NCBI GenBank assembly: GCA_001797745.1
Contig: MGQF01000076.1
Span: 5,525 to 13,653 of the forward strand
DNA: 8,129 bases
Direction of reading: 5' to 3'
DNA from: Deltaproteobacteria bacterium RBG_13_52_11
GTDB taxonomy: Bacteria > Desulfobacterota > B13-G15 > RBG-16-54-18
The notes beneath the pieces were generated by a model. That model saw nothing but the letters and a program-made list of their open reading frames with translations. It made no database searches and was not told where the DNA came from. This document shows, piece by piece, positions 1-5,816 of the stretch (its first letter is position 1; every line of letters begins with the position of its first letter). A program made the position numbers and the translations under genes.

Positions 1-159
1 CTGGGCGAACAGGCCCTTGTCCTGCGCCACAAAGGTCGCCAGGCTCGTCGTGATGCGCAGATAGCCGATCTTCACTACCTTTTCTTCTGCCGCAAAGGCC
101 CCTGCGGCGGCCCCAAACAGAAAAAACACCATGCCTATTGTTGCCAAGATCTTTTTCAT
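1..159 (-). CDS. ABC transporter substrate-binding protein, N-terminal part (runs off left edge)
   Basis: Only the first 53 codons are present; the rest lies beyond position 1. The start at 159 is an ATG preceded on the minus strand by GAGAGGAGAATATTA, a good ribosome-binding site. The product begins with a Sec-type signal peptide: a MKK n-region, a hydrophobic core at about residues 4-20 and an AFA-A cleavage site near residue 23. It then enters the first beta strand of a periplasmic binding protein (VVKIGYLRI). By hand alignment about 39 of 52 residues match the N-terminus of the complete binding protein immediately upstream (207-1160), so the two are tandem paralogues. It is the last visible gene of the minus-strand transport operon and starts 47 bp after its paralogue's stop. 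The family (NMT1/THI5/SsuA-like) is inferred from that paralogue. Substrate unknown. Confidence 0.85.
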   Translation of the reverse strand, partial: MKKILATIGMVFFLFGAAAGAFAAEEKVVKIGYLRITTSLATFVAQDKGLFAQ

Positions 160-206
160 TAATATTCTCCTCTCTTTTTACCGATTTTATCTCAGGTTTT
201 CTGTCA

Positions 207-1160
207 TTAGTCCTCATAGTACAGCTTGGTGGTATCGACCTTTTGCTGATAGGCCCCTTCTCTGTACATGAGATCGAAATAATCTTGCCCTGCCTTCTTG
301 TCGAATTCATCGAGCTTTATCCACTCATCAAAGGGGATGGACATCGCAACCGCTTCGGGAAGGCCGGTGTACTTGACTAGATACGGCCGGGCCTCCTTCT
401 CGTGCCCCCTGGTGTAAACAACGGCCTTGTCCAGGCAGGCCTTGAGCTTCTTGGCCTGTGCAGGCCTCTTCTGCAGGAAATTTGCCGAGAAGGCGAAGGC
501 CGCCCCCGGGAGCCCCTTTTCTAACTTCAAAAGGGTGAGGGGACTTTTTAAGAGAAATCTCCCCACCCCTTGGGAAACCGCTATCATGCCGGAGGGCTCT
601 GGAGCAAAGAAGGCATCAATCTGGCCAGCAGCTAGGGCGGAAATGAGGTTGGGAGGGGGTAGTTCCGTGAATATGACCTTCGTAGGGTCTATCTGTGTCC
701 GGATGACCGCCCTAGCAAGGGCCACAGAGGTGGCACCGGGGTATGTACCTACCTTCTTGCCTTTCAGCCCCTTGAGGTTCTTGAGGGGTGAGTCCTTCTT
801 GACCACCACCGAAAAGGAGTTGTCATCCTTTAAGGATGTGGTCCCGTATAAGAGAAAGATCTTAAACCGATCCGGCGCCGTCTGTGCGGCGAACCAGAAC
901 CCGGGGGTGCCGGTGCTGCCGATGCAATCGATCCTCCCCGCGAGCAAGGCATCCATGATTGCCGTACCTGAATCGAAGGGGATCAGCTCCATCTTCAGCC
1001 CCTCCTCGGCAAAGAAGCCCTTTTCCTGCGCCACAAAGGTTGGCAGGCTCATCACGATGCGCAGATAGCCGATCTTTACCACATCTTCTGCTGCAAAGGC
1101 CCCTGCAGCCGCGACCAACAGAAAAAACATCATACCTACTATCGCTACTATCTTCTTCAT
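207..1160 (-). CDS. ABC transporter periplasmic substrate-binding protein, NMT1/THI5/SsuA-like
   Basis: A 317-residue exported solute-binding protein. It has a signal peptide (KK at 2-3, hydrophobic 4-22, AFA-A cleavage near 23), then VVKIGYLRI (27-35), a 'GxGLKMELIPF' type strand, the short segment LLAGRIDCIGSTGTPG (72-87), the hinge/ligand segment GKKVGTYPGATS (134-145) and AAGQIDAFFAPEPSG (177-191). These are hallmarks of the NMT1/SsuA family, which feeds TauC/SsuC-type permeases with sulfonates, nitriles, aromatic acids, pyrimidine precursors or similar small organics. Length is normal for the family. The ATG at 1160 follows AAAAGGAGGGAACAGGT, a strong ribosome-binding site. The stop of the ligase-permease gene is 81 bp upstream in transcription order, so the protein is the probable partner of that permease. 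It has a close paralogue next door. There are no cysteines at the lipobox position, so it should be soluble in the periplasm. The ligand cannot be read from the sequence. Confidence 0.9.
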   Translation of the reverse strand: MKKIVAIVGMMFFLLVAAAGAFAAEDVVKIGYLRIVMSLPTFVAQEKGFFAEEGLKMELIPFDSGTAIMDALLAGRIDCIGSTGTPGFWFAAQTAPDRFKIFLLYGTTSLKDDNSFSVVVKKDSPLKNLKGLKGKKVGTYPGATSVALARAVIRTQIDPTKVIFTELPPPNLISALAAGQIDAFFAPEPSGMIAVSQGVGRFLLKSPLTLLKLEKGLPGAAFAFSANFLQKRPAQAKKLKACLDKAVVYTRGHEKEARPYLVKYTGLPEAVAMSIPFDEWIKLDEFDKKAGQDYFDLMYREGAYQQKVDTTKLYYED

Positions 1161-1241
1161 ACCTGTTCCCTCCTTTTATTCATAGTACTAAATTTAATTA
1201 TGAGGCCGCAAAAACTTTTTCGTTTCTCTTTCCTTGAAAGC

Positions 1242-3536
1242 TTATTTTCCCGCCCAGTGGATCACCTTGTCCTCTAACTTGACAAACCCCTGGTTGATAA
1301 AGTAACCGATGAGGCCGGCCAGCACGATGAAGGCGTACATATCGGCTATCTGGTAGGTCATGTGGGAATTGTAGATCAAATACCCCAACCCCCTCGTCGT
1401 CCCGATGAACATCTCCAGGACTACGACGATGATGAGGCTCAGCGAGAGGGCAAGCCGCAGCCCCGCGGCTATCTGGGGGAGGGCCTCAGGCAGGACGACC
1501 TTGGTCATGATATAGGCCTCCGATGCCTTCATGGTCTCTGCCACCATCTTGCGGGTGCGGCTGCCTCCATGGACCCCATAGGTGGTGTTGACCAGGATGA
1601 GCAGCACGCAGCCGAAGACCACCAAGGCGATCTTTGATGCATCCCCGAGGCCGAAGGCGAGCATAAAGAGGGGGAACATGGCAGTGGCGGGAAAGGAGCG
1701 GAAGAAGTCGATGATGAACTCCACCGAGTCATAGATCTTCTCCCAATAGCCGAGGATAATACCGAGGGGCACTCCCATGCCTGCTGCGATAGCATACCCT
1801 GACATCATGCGATAAAAGGTTTTAAAGATGTGTTCGTACGTCTCTGCCTTCGCCAGTAATATTCCCAGGTGTTTCCCGACGATCCACGGTGAAGGGAGAA
1901 AGAAGGGGTCCACCATCTTGGTAACGGTGACCAAAAACCAGATGGCGACGAGGACCACGGGCCCGATCCACTTCTTGTGGTCTCCCAGAAACTCCCAGTA
2001 CTTTTTCAACCCCTCCTCGACGACCTTCAATTCCCGCTTGGCCACCTTCCCGGTGCGGGATCGAGGGAGGCTGTCGCGAAATTCGATGACCTTGGGGAGC
2101 TTGAAGCTGGCGAGCCGCTCACGGCAGAACCGCATCAACTCCCGTTTGGAAACCTCCTCACCAACTTTGGGGACGACCACCGCCTTTAAGGCCTGACCCC
2201 GCTCGGCATCCGCTATCCCCACCACGGCTACCTCAGCCACCTTGTCGTGGGCGATCAAGACATTTTCCAGTTCGGAAGGGTACACGTTCATTCCCCCGAT
2301 GATGACCATGTCATCGGCCCGGCCCAGGATATAGATATAGCCGTCTTCGTCGAACCTCCCCAAATCGCCGGTGTAATACCACCCATCTTTGATCTTATCG
2401 GCGGTGGCCTTGGGGTTCTTGAAATACCCCTTCATGATTTGGGGGCCGCGGGCAATCACCTCCCCCACCTCCCCAATCGGCAGCTCCTTGCCGTCTTTAT
2501 CCACGATCTTGATCTCGGCCCGGGGGGCAATGCGGCCGGCGCTCGCCATCTTGCGGGGGGCATCATCATAGTGAGTGAGGGTAAGCAGGGGAGAGGTCTC
2601 CGTGGCCCCATACCCCTGCAGGGCCCGGCAGTGGGGGTACTCCTTGACCCACTCCTCCATGAGTTCTTCAGGGACCACTGTCCCCATCATGGAGACGTAG
2701 GTTAGGCTGCTCAGGTCGTAGCGGTCCCGGCTCGGCAGGTTGAGGATCATCTGATAGATGGGGGGCACGGCGTGGAAGTAGTTGATCTTGTTCCGCTGTA
2801 TCTCTTCAAGGATCTTTTTGGGCCTGATCTCGTCGATGATGGCTATGGTGTGACCCATGTCCACCAGGAAGTTAAGAACGATCGGCCCTGAGATATGGGA
2901 CATGGGCAACACAGACCCCTGTACTTCCCCTTCTTTTAAGGGCTTCATGGCCTTCATAGTTTCGGGGAAATAGGTGAGGTGATCGTATGTCAGGATCACC
3001 CCTTTTGGCTTCCCTGTGGTACCCGATGTATAGAGGTAGAGGGCCTCATCCTCCTCCCGCAGGGAGACATCCGGCGCCTTGGCATCCCCCTTCTTCACGA
3101 TCGTCTCATAGTGATAGATGCCTTTTTCCTTTTCTTTTACTCCTTCGTCCCCAAGAAAGACAAGAGAGCGGAGGTCCTTCTTTTCTCGCAGCATCCTCAC
3201 GGCAAAGGTCTTCTGCTTGGCATGGGTGATGAGGATCTTGGCCTCTGTCTCATCGAAGATGGGGGCCATCTCAGAGGGACTCAGGCGAAAATCAAGGATC
3301 ACCGCGATGACCCCGAGCTTCATGAGGGCGAAGTAGACCACCGCGAACTCAGCGCAGTTGGGGAGCAACATCACCGTCCGGTCACCTTTTTTCACCCCCT
3401 GGGCATGAAACCAATTGGCGAGCCTATTGGCCTTGAGGTTGATTTCAGCAAAGGTTAACTGCACCTCGTTACAGATAATGGCAACCTTATCGGGTTTCTG
3501 TTGAGCCTGCCGCTCCAGATATTTACCGACGATCAT
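1242..3536 (-). CDS. Fusion protein: acyl-CoA synthetase (AMP-forming) + ABC transporter permease (SsuC/TauC type)
   Basis: One open frame of 764 residues with two complete modules. Residues 1 to about 504 form an ANL-superfamily ligase: P-loop YTSGTTGKPKG (169-179), GYGATET (308-314), YYTGDLGR (387-394), GRADDMVIIGGMNVYPSELE (405-424) and the terminal PRSRTGKVAKREL with catalytic Lys497. All core residues are present, so ATP-dependent thioesterification of a carboxylic acid with CoA is expected. Residues about 520-764 are a MetI-like permease: a first membrane segment at about 523-541, then VDPFFLPSP (542-550), further segments near 576-596, 608-628, 635-655, 693-712 and 731-748, and an EAA-type loop ending KVVLPEALPQIAAGLRLA (679-696). 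The linker (about 505-522) is short and basic, which fits a cytoplasmic ligase (positive-inside rule). The ATG at 3536 overlaps the regulator gene by 14 bp; GAGGTGA lies about 10 nt upstream. No internal stop separates the modules. Ligase substrate unknown; a fatty, aromatic or hydroxycinnamic acid is possible. Confidence 0.93.
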   Translation of the reverse strand: MIVGKYLERQAQQKPDKVAIICNEVQLTFAEINLKANRLANWFHAQGVKKGDRTVMLLPNCAEFAVVYFALMKLGVIAVILDFRLSPSEMAPIFDETEAKILITHAKQKTFAVRMLREKKDLRSLVFLGDEGVKEKEKGIYHYETIVKKGDAKAPDVSLREEDEALYLYTSGTTGKPKGVILTYDHLTYFPETMKAMKPLKEGEVQGSVLPMSHISGPIVLNFLVDMGHTIAIIDEIRPKKILEEIQRNKINYFHAVPPIYQMILNLPSRDRYDLSSLTYVSMMGTVVPEELMEEWVKEYPHCRALQGYGATETSPLLTLTHYDDAPRKMASAGRIAPRAEIKIVDKDGKELPIGEVGEVIARGPQIMKGYFKNPKATADKIKDGWYYTGDLGRFDEDGYIYILGRADDMVIIGGMNVYPSELENVLIAHDKVAEVAVVGIADAERGQALKAVVVPKVGEEVSKRELMRFCRERLASFKLPKVIEFRDSLPRSRTGKVAKRELKVVEEGLKKYWEFLGDHKKWIGPVVLVAIWFLVTVTKMVDPFFLPSPWIVGKHLGILLAKAETYEHIFKTFYRMMSGYAIAAGMGVPLGIILGYWEKIYDSVEFIIDFFRSFPATAMFPLFMLAFGLGDASKIALVVFGCVLLILVNTTYGVHGGSRTRKMVAETMKASEAYIMTKVVLPEALPQIAAGLRLALSLSLIIVVVLEMFIGTTRGLGYLIYNSHMTYQIADMYAFIVLAGLIGYFINQGFVKLEDKVIHWAGK
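2010..2017 (-). promoter_or_regulatory. SD-like AGGAGGGG at the ligase-permease junction
   Basis: On the minus strand AGGAGGGG lies inside codons 507-509 of the fusion gene and is followed at once by a TTG codon (Leu510, 2009-2007), just where an independent permease would begin. The spacing from AGGAGG to TTG is only 2 nt, too short for efficient initiation, and no ATG or GTG in frame follows at a better distance before Met541. It may be a relic of a once-separate permease gene, a weak internal start or chance (glutamate-glycine codons). Confidence 0.2.
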
Positions 3537-4101
3537 GGTCTTCTTTCACCTCAGCAAAAACGTGCGCTGCATCTAGTTTCCCCTGGGAAAATGCCTCGAT
3601 CAAATCTTGAATGAACTGCATCTCAGCCTCGGTAAAGCGGATGCTATGGGTCGTGATGATATATTCCCGTCTTCGGGTCGCATCGGACACAAGTTCTTTC
3701 TTTTGCCTATGCAATAAATGCCTTAACTTACGAAATTCCCGCAACCGCCCCTTCAACGTCTTGACCACGTCGTGGGGGTCAAGAAAATTGAGAAAATAGA
3801 GTGAGATATCCAAATTAAATGAGGGGCGATGAATATAGGTGATGTTCTTGAGAAGGAGTTCCTTGATTTCCTCCTGACCTTTGGCAGTCAGGCTGTAGAC
3901 ATATTTCTGCGGCCTCCTGCCGGAGACGGTACTCCACTTGGTGACCACCCCCTCCTGCTCCAACTTCTTCAGCGTATAGTAGAGGGGGGTAGCGGAGATC
4001 GCAAGAAAAGGACTGAGCTCCCTCTCCAAGGTCTGTTTAAGGTCATAGCCATGCGCCGGTCCTTTCATCAAGAGCCCCATTATCATCAAACGCAGGTCCA
4101 T
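3523..4101 (-). CDS. PadR-family transcriptional regulator
   Basis: A 192-residue DNA-binding protein with the PadR layout. The N-terminal winged helix-turn-helix (about 1-75) contains GPAHGYDLKQTLE (14-26), the recognition-helix segment SATPLYYTLKKLEQEGVV (36-53) and the wing with GRRPQKYVYSLTAKG (61-75). A long charged helical region (about 100-175) corresponds to the C-terminal dimerisation domain. In Bacillus, PadR represses phenolic-acid decarboxylase and is released by phenolic acids; other family members sense many ligands, so this is only a hint about the substrate. The gene is first in the minus-strand operon, and its last 14 bp overlap the start of the ligase-permease gene, which implies co-transcription and probable translational coupling. 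The ATG at 4101 has only a weak ribosome-binding site (TTGGAATAACAG). It most likely controls its own operon through the AT-rich upstream region. Confidence 0.9.
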   Translation of the reverse strand: MDLRLMIMGLLMKGPAHGYDLKQTLERELSPFLAISATPLYYTLKKLEQEGVVTKWSTVSGRRPQKYVYSLTAKGQEEIKELLLKNITYIHRPSFNLDISLYFLNFLDPHDVVKTLKGRLREFRKLRHLLHRQKKELVSDATRRREYIITTHSIRFTEAEMQFIQDLIEAFSQGKLDAAHVFAEVKEDHDRR

Positions 4102-4127
4102 CTGTTATTCCAATCTTCAATATTCAA

Positions 4128-4150
4128 ATTTTATTATTTAAACATAAAAT
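4128..4150. repeat. Inverted repeat ATTTTAT-N9-ATAAAAT, candidate PadR operator
   Basis: ATTTTAT (4128-4134) and its exact reverse complement ATAAAAT (4144-4150) flank a 9-nt centre and cover the predicted -10 element and spacer of the regulator's promoter. PadR-family dimers bind AT-rich dyads overlapping promoters, so this is a reasonable autoregulatory site. Short dyads are expected by chance in such AT-rich DNA. Confidence 0.3.
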
Positions 4151-4163
4151 CTAAAAAAGTCAA
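4133..4163 (-). promoter_or_regulatory. Candidate sigma70-type promoter of the PadR/ligase-permease/binding-protein operon
   Basis: On the minus strand TTGACT (4163-4158) matches the -35 consensus in five of six bases. Downstream, TAAATAAT offers a -10: AATAAT (4138-4133, five of six matches, 19-nt spacer) or TAAATA (4140-4135, 17-nt spacer but poorer match). Transcription would start near 4126, leaving a leader of about 25 nt before the ATG at 4101. The area is strongly AT-rich in an otherwise GC-rich window. The suboptimal spacing could fit a regulated promoter. Confidence 0.4.
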
Positions 4164-4172
4164 AGGAAAAAT

Positions 4173-4581
4173 TTGAGGCTGCGGATAAAAGATATAGACC
4201 TTCAACAAGGTGTTATCATCGTTAGGTCTGGCAAGGGCGACAAGGATCGCTGAACCGTGCTCCCGGGAGGTCTTCAAGGACTATCTTGTACGGCATATAT
4301 CAGAGGTGAGATCGCTCTATGAGCAGAACAGGGGAAAGAATGTAAACGGTGTTTGGCTTCCAGGAGTTCTTGAGAAGAAATATCCAAATGCGGGGAAGGA
4401 ATGGGGTTGGTTTTGGCTCTTTCCTCTAAAATCTCTTGCCGTGGATCCGCGAAACCTCATCGTGAGGAGGCATCATGTTCACCCCGCGTCGATTCAGAAG
4501 GCATTCGAAGTCCCCCTGGGGAAAGCAGGGGTTGCAAAGCAAGCTTCGGTGCATACCCTAAGGCATAGTTTCGCCACTCAT
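4173..4581 (+). pseudogene. Decayed integron-integrase-type tyrosine recombinase (IntI-like) fragment
   Basis: Homology can be read in two frames. From 4173 the translation LRLRIKDIDLQQGVIIV, then RSGKGDKDR, matches the segment just after the first catalytic arginine of IntI/XerC-like recombinases; it meets an in-frame TGA at 4251-4253 and continues TVLP. From about 4264 the match resumes in another frame: REVFKDYLVRHISEVRSL, GVWLPGVLEKKYPNAGKEWG, FPLKSLAVDPR, RRHHVH and HTLRHSFATH. The KYPNA-EWGW-FP and DPR-RRHH signatures are those of integron integrases, including the extra region absent from ordinary Xer proteins. Homology stops at FATH (4581). The N-terminal domain with Arg I and the C-terminal tyrosine are absent, so no recombinase is made. 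A 178-residue frame opening at GTG 4210 covers part of it but is an accident of the frameshift. No convincing attC sites flank it. Confidence 0.85.
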
Positions 4582-4645
4582 CCCGGTGAGGGTCTGTCTT
4601 TACCCCTGGCGCAAAAGATAACACGGTCCATTGTTCGGCTTCGCG

Positions 4646-4666
4646 TTGAGGGGTTAACCCTTTCAA
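4646..4666. repeat. Imperfect palindrome centred on GGGTTAACCC
   Basis: GGGTTAACCC (4651-4660) is a perfect 10-bp palindrome. TTGA (4646-4649) and TCAA (4663-4666) extend it after one and two unpaired bases. It lies in degenerate sequence downstream of the integrase relic. It has no T-run, so it is not a rho-independent terminator, and it lacks the paired R/L boxes of a clear attC site. Function unknown. Confidence 0.3.
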
Positions 4667-4750
4667 GTTCCCCGATTGATCTACAAGTAGCCTGTCCCGA
4701 CGTTCTTTACGAAAACATGCCAGAATGCCCTGCCCGGCATGGGTAGGGAT

Positions 4751-4825
4751 TCACTTCTCACGTAAGGCGAAAATACCATTGAGGGCCGAAACATCCTTGA
4801 GCTTATCTTTATCCCGTGATATCGT
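4751..4825 (-). pseudogene. Possible C-terminal relic of an unidentified protein
   Basis: On the minus strand the frame ending at TGA 4753-4751 reads SRDKDKLKDVSAL, then a short tail. The first part resembles the '(G)R-x-KD-x-x-DV-x-AL' end of some small nucleotidyltransferases and related proteins. The frame is closed upstream by another TGA at 4828-4826, so only about 24 codons remain. This could be chance; it fits the debris around the integrase relic. Confidence 0.15.
4797..4825 (+). promoter_or_regulatory. Weak candidate promoter for the kinase-formyltransferase-HAD operon
   Basis: TTGAGC (4797-4802) and TATCGT (4820-4825) are separated by 17 nt; each matches its consensus in only four bases. 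Transcription would begin near 4832, leaving about 5 nt before the preferred ATG at 4837. That would make the message almost leaderless and would explain why no Shine-Dalgarno sequence is seen. Weak evidence only. Confidence 0.2.
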
Positions 4826-4836
4826 TCACCATAGTG

Positions 4837-5814
4837 ATGAAGGCTGTTATTGGGATCGGCGCTCTGAACCTCGACCTCATGTACGAGGTCGACGCGTTGA
4901 CCGCCCTGCGCAAGGAGGGGTGGTCCCTTCACGCGGGGAGGGAGACCTCCCTTCCTCCTGGAGAGTTCCAGAAGTTATTGAAGGAACTGGAGCGCTGGGG
5001 GACCTTGCGGTTTCGCAGCGGGGGGGGGTCTGCGGCCAATACCATGGTGGCCCTGGCGAGGATGGGGTTTCAGACGGGGTTTGTGGGGAGGGTGGGAGCC
5101 GACGAGGAGGGCGCTTTTATCCTCAGCGAGATGGAAGGGGTGGACCGGTCGCAGGTAAAACAAGGGGGTGCCAGCGGCATCTGTCTGGTGGTTTTAGATC
5201 GCCACCGAGATCGGGCCCTCGTGGTCCAGCCCAATGCCAACAACGCCTTGCGTTTTAAGGATCTGGATCTCTCTTATCTGTCAGCGGGGCAATACCTCCA
5301 TCTGAGCGCCTTTGTAGGAGATGCCCCGTTGGATGCCCAGAAAAAGCTCATGGAGGTCCTCCCTGCCAAGGTAAAGATCAGCCTTGATCCTGGGGAGCTC
5401 TATGCCCAAAGGGGGATGAAAGAAATACTTCCCCTGGTTGAACGATCATCCATCCTCTTCGCGACGGACCATGAGATCTGCACCCTGATCGGCACGGACG
5501 ATTATCAGGCTGGTTGCAAGGAGATCGCCTCCCTCGGGCCTCAGATGGTGGTCTGCAAGAGGGGGGAAGAGGGGGCATATCTGTTCTCCCCGGAGGGAGA
5601 GGCGCAGTTCCGCCCCGAGGAGGAGGCAGCGGTGGTCGACAACACGGGGGCAGGGGATGTCTACAATGCCGGGTTTTTGGCCGCCCTACTCCTGGGAAGG
5701 GAGCTGAATGGCTGCCTGGCCTTTGCCCATTCGGTAGCGGCCAAGAGCCTCGGCGGCTATGGGAGGCAGCAATACCCCGATGCCGAGGATCTAAAAGAGA
5801 TTCAAGGGGGTTGA
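4837..5814 (+). CDS. PfkB-family (ribokinase-like) kinase
   Basis: A 325-residue cytoplasmic kinase predicted to transfer the ATP gamma-phosphate to a hydroxyl of a sugar, nucleoside or related molecule. The N-terminal strand is AVIGIGALNLDLMYEVD (3-19). The first family signature is SGGGSAANTMVALARMG (61-77), and GFVGRVGADEEG (81-92) follows. The C-terminal signature VVDNTGAGDVYNAGF (266-280) carries the catalytic base Asp274 and the anion-hole glycines. Both signatures are intact and the length is normal. A stretch of about 40 residues between the first strand and the GG motif (20-60) is a lid region whose sequence I cannot tie to a named substrate class. The ATG at 4837 is preferred because the family fold begins there. 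A GTG at 4816 would add seven residues, and neither has a clear ribosome-binding site. The stop is 2 nt before the next gene. The GG motif is encoded by nine consecutive G. Confidence 0.9.
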   Translation: MKAVIGIGALNLDLMYEVDALTALRKEGWSLHAGRETSLPPGEFQKLLKELERWGTLRFRSGGGSAANTMVALARMGFQTGFVGRVGADEEGAFILSEMEGVDRSQVKQGGASGICLVVLDRHRDRALVVQPNANNALRFKDLDLSYLSAGQYLHLSAFVGDAPLDAQKKLMEVLPAKVKISLDPGELYAQRGMKEILPLVERSSILFATDHEICTLIGTDDYQAGCKEIASLGPQMVVCKRGEEGAYLFSPEGEAQFRPEEEAAVVDNTGAGDVYNAGFLAALLLGRELNGCLAFAHSVAAKSLGGYGRQQYPDAEDLKEIQGG

Positions 5815-5816
5815 CG

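Larger units (their letters stand above)
4124..4176. repeat. Outer inverted repeat TCAAATTTT ... AAAATTTGA around the promoter
   Basis: Nine-base arms at 4124-4132 and 4168-4176 are exact reverse complements and bracket both the candidate promoter and the inner dyad. The right arm reaches the first codons of the integrase relic. It could be a second half-site pair for looping or cooperative binding, or chance in AT-rich sequence. Confidence 0.25.

Noticed and set aside
427..1068. Long plus-strand frames opposite the binding-protein, ligase and regulator genes
   Set aside because: They are antisense shadows of genes with clear family motifs, SD sites and signal peptides; their translations show no recognisable domains.
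1161..1241. Separate promoter or terminator between the ligase-permease and binding-protein genes
   Set aside because: A CATAAT on the minus strand lacks a credible -35 and there is no stem with a T-run, so the 81-bp gap is treated as intra-operonic spacer.
4221..4227. GTTAGGT as an attC core site (GTTRRRY)
   Set aside because: It lies inside the coding relic of the integrase (the IVRSGKG segment) and no matching inverse core or palindromic arms are present.
4716..4741. Hairpin CATGCC...GGCATG as a terminator
   Set aside because: The stem is 6 bp with a 14-nt loop and no T-run follows, so it does not resemble a rho-independent terminator.
4210..4746. A 178-residue frame starting at GTG 4210 as an intact recombinase gene
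   Set aside because: Its first 17 residues are out of frame with the homologous sequence (the true frame there ends at TGA 4251), the match stops at 4581, and the catalytic tyrosine and first arginine regions are missing. It is a pseudogene.
4816..4836. GTG 4816 as kinase start
   Set aside because: It adds seven residues outside the family fold, has no SD and overlaps the possible promoter. ATG 4837 is preferred, though not proven.
5514..5816. Upstream extension of the formyltransferase frame (about 100 codons)
   Set aside because: It lies entirely over the kinase in another frame and has low-complexity Gly/Arg/Pro composition. ATG 5817 has a good SD and starts the recognisable fold.
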